DNA of 11,957 nucleotides from Spirochaetaceae bacterium (lineage in GTDB: Bacteria > Spirochaetota > Spirochaetia > SZUA-6 > Fen-1364): assembly GCA_003141795.1 (NCBI GenBank), contig PLNO01000105.1, forward strand, positions 266-12,222. The letters are read 5' to 3'. The position numbers and the translations under genes are program-made. A model generated the notes under the pieces. It was not told the DNA's origin, did not search any database, and saw only the letters and a list, made by a program, of their open reading frames with translations. Shown in pieces: positions 5,927-11,957 of this stretch (position 1 is the first letter of the stretch; each line of letters begins with the position of its first letter).

Positions 5927-8900
5927 ATGTCCCGGAAAGCTGCGGTTGGATTCATACTTGGAGTACTCCTCTCATGTCCGCTTCCCTCTGTACTTGAGGC
6001 TGCCACGCTTCCAATGCTCGACGCGGCCAGGGTTACCTCGGCAACGGGGAGCGCGGAGACCATCCTTCACATACCCGTCGTCGGCAGGTATTCCCTCACC
6101 GCGGAGAGCCCGACCGGGGCCTCCCTGGAGCTCGTCGACCGGATGAGGGGGACCAATGCCTCCGCGCAGCCCGAGTCCGCGGGCACGGATTCCTCGGGGC
6201 GCATGTCACGGATCGATACCTTTCTGGAACCGGGGGACTACAAGGTGCGCGTCGCGCATGCGCGCGGTGAGACGGTCCGTCTCCGCGTGCAGCGCTTCGA
6301 ATCGGGCAATACGGGAAAGGAGGGGAGTGCAGTACCGCTTCTCCCCAACGGGAGCACTTCCAGCGGCGAGCTGCACGACCTCGAGCTCTTCTCCTACTGG
6401 ATCGTGGTCGACGCCGGTTCCACCCCGCTTCTGGTCGAGGCGCGGGGTCGCAGCCTGAGGGACATGGTGCTCTGGAAGGACGGCGTATGGGACACGGGCG
6501 TGCACCCCATGGCCTCGACCCTGGAACGGGAGCCCGGCAAGCCGGTGACGGTTCTCGAGATGAATGCCCAGCTCGAGCCGGGCGCGTATCTCCTCAGCTG
6601 TGCGGGCGGGCCCCGTGCGCAGTGGGCGCAGGAAAGCGACGCTTCGCCATTCTCCATCACCCGTGGGGCGTCGTTCCTCGGGGAACTGGGACGGATGAGC
6701 GTCACCTTGCCGGTGCAGGAGACGGCGAGCTTCATCGTTTCGGGTTCCGTCTCAACCTTTGAAATGCAGGCGCGCAATGCCAATAGCTACCGTCTGATCG
6801 TCAGCAGGTTTTCCCCGGGCAGGAGCCGCTATGAATCGGCGCGGCAGACGGGGATCACGAGCAAGTCCGCTTCCTTGCGCTGTTCCGTGAACGGCGCCAC
6901 GGGAGCCTCCACGTCCTGGGTGACGGTTCAAGGCCCCGCGGGGCAGACCGTCGACCTTGCGTGGTTGGGCGGGACAGAGTCGAGGGGAGGCAGCGCTCAG
7001 CAACCCTTCAGGGGCAGCGCGGATTACCTCACGAGCATCCTCTCCTCCATGGAAGGGGACGATTCAATCGATGCCACGGGGATGATCCTCCAGGTGGGGA
7101 ACAAGGGCGGCAAGACCACACTGGAGACGCTCGCGATGCAGACCGTGACCGTCTCCCCCGACCAGCCGCTTCACCGCACGGTGAATTGCATGGGCCCCCT
7201 CTCCTTCATCCTCCAGCCCCAGAAGCGGGGGACGTACTCTGTCGCGGAAAAGGACCCGAACGCGGCCAGTGCCTTGTACTCGTTCAGACTTCTCGATGAC
7301 CAGTTCATTTCCAGCGGAGTGCAGCCGATCCAGGTGAAGGGCGGGGGACGGCTCGAGCTTCTGGAGAAGCTGTATTACGTCACCATCTCACCCGTGAAGG
7401 CGGGTGTCCTGGAGTTCGCCATTGTTCCCTCGAACCTCCTGGGACGGCCGAAGACGGGTGACGTCTTCTCCTCCCCGGCTCCCGCTCCGCGGAACGACAT
7501 CTTCTGGCCTTCCACGACCATCGTGCAATCATCCGCACTACAGACCTATCTGATCCTCGGACAAAGATCGGGGGTCGCGCAGGGACTGACGGTACGGCAA
7601 CTCCCCGCCGAATTGGAGCAGGTCATTCCCCTCCGCGTGGATCCGGGGCTGACCATCAGCTTCTCCTTCGTAACCAAGAACGATGTTCTCCTGTCTTCTA
7701 CAAACGCCGCGTTCACCCCGGCAAACGCTCTCATCGACACCATCCCGTGGAGACCGGACCGCATCATTCCCCGCGGCGTGCATACATGCTCGATCACCAA
7801 TCGAAGCTCGCAGCCCCAGTGGCACGTCGTCACGGGAGCGCCACCGGATGCATCGATCAACGCGCCCCTTCCCGTGGTTGCGGATCCCGAAACCCTCTTC
7901 CCCTCTCTCAGCGAGGGATCGATCGCATGGAAGAGCTTCGAGCGTTTACAGACCGTCTCCTATCTCCTCAAGGTGAAGGAGCCTGCCTCCTACAGGATCT
8001 CCACCGCTGGCCGCCTGGCGATGGGCATCCTCATCCGCACCCCCCTCACGTTGTCTCTTCTGGCAGCCTCGGAAAACGTGGACGGGAGGAACGCGGATCT
8101 GACGGCATACTTGAGGCCAGGCACGTACATGGTTCAGGTCGCGACTCACGGCAGCTCGATGGGCAGGGCGGGGGTTCTGCTTCAGCGCGTCCCGGTCGTC
8201 CAGGCGGGGTCGATCCGCGACGGGGAAACCCTGCGCTCGAGCGTGCCAGGAGGGCAGCCTCTGCAGACGGACGTCGTGGTGGACCAGGAGGGGGACTATT
8301 CCCTCGAATGCCTCGGTCTCAGCAGGAGCTTCCCCTACCGGCTCGAGGATGAGGATGGCTGGCCGATCGGCGCTCCGATCCGTAACGGGTCCCTCTCCGA
8401 GCATCTTGCAGCCGGGAAATATCATTACATCTCCCTGGCCGACCGGGAGAAGACGCGGCGCATCATCGCCCTCCGCGCTGTCGGCGGCCCTCCGGCTCCT
8501 GACTCCGGCGCGAAGCGCGTCTCCCTTGCCCTGAACCAGACCTACAGGAGGACGTGGAGCGAGCAGGAGGGACGTCCGCCCGACGTGTTCACCTTCACCC
8601 TTGCCTCCGAGATCCAGGCGACCTTCTCCCTCTCCACGGGCATGCTGTACCGCATCACTGACGCTGGCGGCGCTCCGCTCTCCGACGGGGTCGGAGGAAA
8701 ATCGTTGCCTCTCAGGCTCCATGCCGGAGACTGGCGCATTGAGCTCACGTCCCTGCAGGAGGACAACCAGAAACAATATCAGATCTCCCTGACCACGGAA
8801 GACCTTTTCGTCGGCGCGGTACGTCGTCTCTCGCAGACCCCTGGGGTCCTTCCCGTCACGATAGGCGCGGCGGGCACGGTGGAGATATGGAGCTACGGGG

Positions 8901-11119
8901 GGAACGAGCTGGATGCCGTCCTGGCCGACGAGTCGGGCAGAATCGTTGCCCAAAGTGAGACCATCGCGAACGACTGGAACTTTCGCATCCTGTCCGGCGT
9001 GCAGCCGGGACGGTATCAGCTCCGCTACACCTCCCCGCTTTTCGCCTCGGCCCAGCGTCTGGGCTCCGAGTCGACGGTGCGCATGATCGCCCGGGAAGAG
9101 AGGGCGGTTGCTGCCGTCACCGGCTCGCTCAGTACGCGCGTGGACCTCGCGCAGGAGATCGCCGTGGTTCCCTTTACGAGCGGGGAGGGAGGGGTATACC
9201 GGGTGACGGGCCAGTCCCCGACCCCGGTCAGCGTCGCCATAGTCCGCGAAGGCAAGGTCCTTGCCAGCGGCATGAGCCCGCTGCTTTTCCCCTTTGCGCG
9301 TGACGGCAGATATACGCTGCGATTCTGGCGGATGTCCGAGAAGAGGGCAGCCGTTACGTTGCTGGCAGGACTCGAGCGCGCGCTCGATGCTGCTTCCGAC
9401 GGCGCACTCGACGTAGGCGCGACTGCGCTGCACCTGGTTTTCCCTGCCGGGACAAGCTTCCGCGTTGAAAGCGACGGGGGGCAGCTCCTCTACGCTACGG
9501 CGTCCGATCACGCTTTTACTCCGCTGGGGGACGCCGCGGTCAGCACCGCCGATGGTTCAGGATGGGTGGTGCGGCCCGATGGCGCTGCTCTGGGCGCCTG
9601 CCGCATCACCTCCCTTTCTCTCACCGACGCCGCCGCGGTGGGCGTGATGGTCGGGGATGCGGAGGGAGGCTTTCTCGTGCGCGTGCCCACCCGGACCATG
9701 GCGCTCGTGAGCACCGAAAACGCCGGCAAGCCCGTCGGCCTCTCCGTGGCGCCCCAGAGCGCGGGTCGACAGGAGGGATTCGACTGGCGGGGGGCGCTCG
9801 TGGGCCCGCGCGTGTCCCTGATCGGGCTTCGGGAGGGTGTCTACCGCGGCAGGCTCTGGGCCACGGGTTCCGGCGACAGAGCGTCGCGAAGGGTCATCGT
9901 TTCCACCTCCCTGTTCCCGATCGTGACGGAAGCCGTCCTGGGAAAAGAAGACAGAACATTCAGTGTTCCCCCATTATCCGCAGTCTCCCTGTCGCTCGCG
10001 GGAGGCCAGAGCGCCGTCGAGGTGTCCATGGAACGCGGCATGGCCGCAATCGCCTGGTCAAATGGTCCCGCGGGTGCCGTCGATGCGCCCGACTCCCCAC
10101 GCACCGGCGTTCTCGACGCTCCCGGGGGGAGCATCGTGGTCGTCAATCGGACGAAGGTCCCGGGGATGTGCTCCCTCCGCGCGGCCGCTCCAGCGGCATC
10201 GATCGAGCTCACGGAGGGAACAGGGTTCGAGTCCGTCGTGGCCGGCGACAAGCCGCTCACCTTCGTCACGAGGTCGGTGCGCGCACCCTCGCACCTGTAT
10301 CTCTGGGGCGCCTACGGGCGTGTTCGTTTCGTCAGCCAGGAAGACGGACGCATCTCGGAAGGCGAAACGGTGGATACGGGGCTCGGCTCCGTGCTCGCCT
10401 TCCCCGCGCAGAAGGGGCGGCTCGAGGTTGAAGCGACGTCGGGGCCGTTGAAGGCCTGGATCGCCGCGCCCGACCTGGCAAGGAGCGTTTTCGCAGCACG
10501 CGACTCGTTTGCGCGGCAGTCGGCCCTGTCCCCGGAGGGGGGGATCCTCCAGCCGACGCAGCAGGCATGGACCTTCGCGCTGGAGGTCGATTCGATCGTC
10601 TCCCTTCGCGCCGATGGCGACGGTGTGATGGGGGTCTTCGACCGCTCAGGCGCGTGCGTGAAAGCAACGGCGGGAACCGGGGGGCGATCGATTCTCGCGA
10701 TGATCCCCCGGGGCTCCTATACACTCCTGACACGGCCGTTTGCAAACACGACGAGTGTGGGGGGCCTGGTCACGCTTCGTCCCCTCATGACGGTTCCTCT
10801 GGCAACTGACGGAGAGGGGGCTCCCGTTCTCATCGGCCCCCATGATCAGGTTCTCTACCGCTTTATGGTCAGTGCGGCGGGGAAAGTCGGCTGCGGGATC
10901 CGTGCCCAGAGTGAAACGCTTGCCGCTACGCTCTTCGACGCCCGGTTCACGCCCATCGATACGGGCCGGATATTCATCCGCGACCTCGCTCCGGGTCCCT
11001 ACTACCTGCTGGTCTCTTCCAACGGGGAGACCCAGCGTTATGCGCCGGTTGTCTTCGGCCTGGAAGGCGACCAGACGCAGATCCCCGACAGCGTGTTGAA
11101 GTCCTACCGAGGAGAATGA
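5927..11119 (+). CDS. Giant (1730-residue) exported beta-rich multi-module protein, probable partner of the A2M-like protein
   Basis: I do not recognise a named family. The N-terminus (MSRKAAVGFILGVLLSC) is an export signal. LLSC at 14-17 would fit a relaxed spirochaetal lipobox with Cys17 as lipid anchor; otherwise signal peptidase I could cut after VLEA (residue 25). The rest is almost all short beta strands with few long helices and no transmembrane segment. A motif 'G-x-Y/W-x-hydrophobic' recurs near residues 103, 218, 434, 731, 829, 934, 1027, 1127, 1304, 1595 and 1689 (EPGDYKV, EPGAYLL, RPGTYMV, AGKYHYI, AGDWRIEL, QPGRYQL, DGRYTLRF, REGVYRG, PRGSYTL, APGPYYLLV). It usually follows a 'D-x-x-G-x-x-hydrophobic' strand, as in PPC-like beta sandwiches, so I infer about ten to twelve divergent tandem modules. 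No protease, hydrolase or thioester motif is seen. It ends 3 bp before the A2M-like gene, so a shared envelope role is likely. Function unknown. Confidence 0.8.
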   Translation: MSRKAAVGFILGVLLSCPLPSVLEAATLPMLDAARVTSATGSAETILHIPVVGRYSLTAESPTGASLELVDRMRGTNASAQPESAGTDSSGRMSRIDTFLEPGDYKVRVAHARGETVRLRVQRFESGNTGKEGSAVPLLPNGSTSSGELHDLELFSYWIVVDAGSTPLLVEARGRSLRDMVLWKDGVWDTGVHPMASTLEREPGKPVTVLEMNAQLEPGAYLLSCAGGPRAQWAQESDASPFSITRGASFLGELGRMSVTLPVQETASFIVSGSVSTFEMQARNANSYRLIVSRFSPGRSRYESARQTGITSKSASLRCSVNGATGASTSWVTVQGPAGQTVDLAWLGGTESRGGSAQQPFRGSADYLTSILSSMEGDDSIDATGMILQVGNKGGKTTLETLAMQTVTVSPDQPLHRTVNCMGPLSFILQPQKRGTYSVAEKDPNAASALYSFRLLDDQFISSGVQPIQVKGGGRLELLEKLYYVTISPVKAGVLEFAIVPSNLLGRPKTGDVFSSPAPAPRNDIFWPSTTIVQSSALQTYLILGQRSGVAQGLTVRQLPAELEQVIPLRVDPGLTISFSFVTKNDVLLSSTNAAFTPANALIDTIPWRPDRIIPRGVHTCSITNRSSQPQWHVVTGAPPDASINAPLPVVADPETLFPSLSEGSIAWKSFERLQTVSYLLKVKEPASYRISTAGRLAMGILIRTPLTLSLLAASENVDGRNADLTAYLRPGTYMVQVATHGSSMGRAGVLLQRVPVVQAGSIRDGETLRSSVPGGQPLQTDVVVDQEGDYSLECLGLSRSFPYRLEDEDGWPIGAPIRNGSLSEHLAAGKYHYISLADREKTRRIIALRAVGGPPAPDSGAKRVSLALNQTYRRTWSEQEGRPPDVFTFTLASEIQATFSLSTGMLYRITDAGGAPLSDGVGGKSLPLRLHAGDWRIELTSLQEDNQKQYQISLTTEDLFVGAVRRLSQTPGVLPVTIGAAGTVEIWSYGGNELDAVLADESGRIVAQSETIANDWNFRILSGVQPGRYQLRYTSPLFASAQRLGSESTVRMIAREERAVAAVTGSLSTRVDLAQEIAVVPFTSGEGGVYRVTGQSPTPVSVAIVREGKVLASGMSPLLFPFARDGRYTLRFWRMSEKRAAVTLLAGLERALDAASDGALDVGATALHLVFPAGTSFRVESDGGQLLYATASDHAFTPLGDAAVSTADGSGWVVRPDGAALGACRITSLSLTDAAAVGVMVGDAEGGFLVRVPTRTMALVSTENAGKPVGLSVAPQSAGRQEGFDWRGALVGPRVSLIGLREGVYRGRLWATGSGDRASRRVIVSTSLFPIVTEAVLGKEDRTFSVPPLSAVSLSLAGGQSAVEVSMERGMAAIAWSNGPAGAVDAPDSPRTGVLDAPGGSIVVVNRTKVPGMCSLRAAAPAASIELTEGTGFESVVAGDKPLTFVTRSVRAPSHLYLWGAYGRVRFVSQEDGRISEGETVDTGLGSVLAFPAQKGRLEVEATSGPLKAWIAAPDLARSVFAARDSFARQSALSPEGGILQPTQQAWTFALEVDSIVSLRADGDGVMGVFDRSGACVKATAGTGGRSILAMIPRGSYTLLTRPFANTTSVGGLVTLRPLMTVPLATDGEGAPVLIGPHDQVLYRFMVSAAGKVGCGIRAQSETLAATLFDARFTPIDTGRIFIRDLAPGPYYLLVSSNGETQRYAPVVFGLEGDQTQIPDSVLKSYRGE
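11111..11116 (+). promoter_or_regulatory. Ribosome binding site of the A2M-like gene, inside the upstream gene's last codons
   Basis: GGAGAA sits 6 nt before the ATG at 11123 and overlaps the final Gly-Glu codons of the giant protein. This is the usual arrangement for translational coupling. Confidence 0.75.
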
Positions 11120-11122
11120 TCC

Positions 11123-11957
11123 ATGAGCGCCACACGTACCACCCGCGTTTTCCTGGTCGCATGCTGCCTTCTGGCGACGGGGCTTTCCCACGCGTCGGCG
11201 CAAGCCGCCTCTTCGAGCGTGGTCCCCGACCGGTTCCTCCGGGGCTTCGATCCTGTCACCGTCTCCTACGCCGCCCAGGTCGGACCGGCGCGCGGCGGTC
11301 CCGCCGACGGTCCCGGTGAGTTCCTGAAGATCCTGCCAGCGGTCCCTGGTGAGTACCGCTGGCTTGACAGCCGCACCATCCAGTTCCTGCCCGCCATTCC
11401 CTGGCCTGCCCTCAAGACGATCCGGGTGCAGACGCGCGACGCGAGCGTCTCTCTGGTCACGATGATGGTGCCACCGGTCTCGGTGCAGCCCGCCGTGGGC
11501 GGCACCGGCCTCGAGCCGATCACCTCGTTCACGCTGGATTTCCAGAGGGATCTCGACCTGGAAGCGCTGGCCCGCATGATCACCATCGAGGTGCGCGACC
11601 TGCCGGGAGTGTCCGCGGAAGGCGCGCTCGTGATGTCGGGCTCGGATCTCACCGTCCGCCCCCTCAAGGACAGATCCAGTATCTTCCAGGTCGTTCCCAA
11701 GACGCCGATCCCCTACGGCAAGAGGGCGATCATGACATTACGGCTCAGCCTCGACGACTCGATCCCCGACTCCGTGGCGCGCTTTTCCTTCTCCACGAAG
11801 CCCGAGTTCAGGGTCGTGGCAATGGGTGCAAGCTCGGTTCGGCTGCCCATCACCTCCGCCGGCGCCGCGTATACCCCTGAGCAGGCCATCAACTGCGGCA
11901 CGGAGAGCGCGCCGCTGTACCTCGAGTTCTCGGAGACCATCGCCCCCGTGTCCCTTG
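11123..11957 (+). CDS. Alpha-2-macroglobulin-like protein, N-terminal 278 residues (3' end beyond window)
   Basis: The frame is open from ATG 11123 to the window edge. Residues 1-26 form a signal peptide (likely cut ASA|QAAS). An LVAC sequence at 11-14 could be a lipobox, but the hydrophobic stretch before it is very short. Residues about 35-118 begin VVPDRFLRGFDPVTVSYA and include GEYRWLDSRTIQFLPAIPWP, the opening Ig-like/macroglobulin-type domain of large bacterial alpha-2-macroglobulins. Residues about 119-226 form a second Ig-like domain (ITSFTLDFQRDLDLEALARM ... FSFSTKPEFRVVAMG). Full-length bacterial members are usually 1500-2000 residues; the thioester motif (CxEQ), if present, lies outside the window. 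The family is thought to trap proteases in the periplasm. The gene lies 3 bp after the giant protein, apparently in one operon. Family call rests on the N-terminal pattern only. Confidence 0.7.
   Translation, partial: MSATRTTRVFLVACCLLATGLSHASAQAASSSVVPDRFLRGFDPVTVSYAAQVGPARGGPADGPGEFLKILPAVPGEYRWLDSRTIQFLPAIPWPALKTIRVQTRDASVSLVTMMVPPVSVQPAVGGTGLEPITSFTLDFQRDLDLEALARMITIEVRDLPGVSAEGALVMSGSDLTVRPLKDRSSIFQVVPKTPIPYGKRAIMTLRLSLDDSIPDSVARFSFSTKPEFRVVAMGASSVRLPITSAGAAYTPEQAINCGTESAPLYLEFSETIAPVSL

Noticed and set aside
7946..9511. 521-codon open frame on the minus strand within the giant-protein gene
   Set aside because: Arg/Gly-rich translation without domains, antisense to a 1730-codon frame. 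It is explained by high GC and biased third positions.
9562..10431. 289-codon plus-strand frame overlapping the giant-protein gene
   Set aside because: Translation is dominated by Arg, Gly and Pro, with no motif and no convincing ribosome binding site. It is an out-of-frame shadow.
1..11957. CRISPR arrays, tRNA/rRNA genes, insertion sequences or phage genes
   Set aside because: No regularly spaced direct repeats, no cloverleaf-like segments, and no transposase or integrase motifs were seen on either strand.

Overview
The window most likely comes from a GC-rich (roughly 60-65 % by eye), free-living or environmental spirochaete. The main clue is a gene at 1640-3289 for a P83/100-family protein, a family best known from Borrelia and Treponema. 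A presumptive bacillithiol-synthesis gene (bshC) and SH3-repeat secreted proteins are compatible with that. No rRNA, tRNA, CRISPR, transposase or phage gene is visible, and no typical mobile region is seen.

Layout. (1) 1-1536, minus: bshC, cut by the window edge just before its C-terminus. (2) 1537-1639: a 103-bp divergent spacer with a good promoter for the P83/100 gene. A perfect 8-bp inverted repeat flanks that promoter's -35 box. (3) 1640-3289, plus: P83/100-like secreted protein with a glutamine-rich coiled coil and a beta-rich C-terminal domain. (4) 3290-3570: a convergent, palindrome-dense spacer with no credible gene. (5) 3571-4470, minus: exported protein with two recognisable SH3-like domains and a possible third, driven by a near-consensus sigma-70 promoter. 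(6) 4547-5845, plus: radical-SAM protein of the spore-photoproduct-lyase-like (COG1533-type) group with a long helical C-terminal extension. (7) 5927-11119, plus: a giant 1730-residue exported beta-rich protein built from many weakly similar modules, each ending in a 'G-x-Y' strand motif. (8) 11123-window end, plus: start of an alpha-2-macroglobulin-like protein, only 3 bp after gene 7 and therefore very probably in the same operon.

How the genes relate. Four of the six genes encode exported proteins (P83/100, SH3, giant beta-protein, A2M-like), so the window is largely about the cell envelope or periplasm. The tightest functional link is the pair giant beta-protein + A2M-like protein. Bacterial A2M homologues are thought to be periplasmic protease traps, and a co-transcribed giant module-repeat protein is the best candidate here for an undescribed partner. 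The bshC and radical-SAM genes look like ordinary cytoplasmic neighbours.
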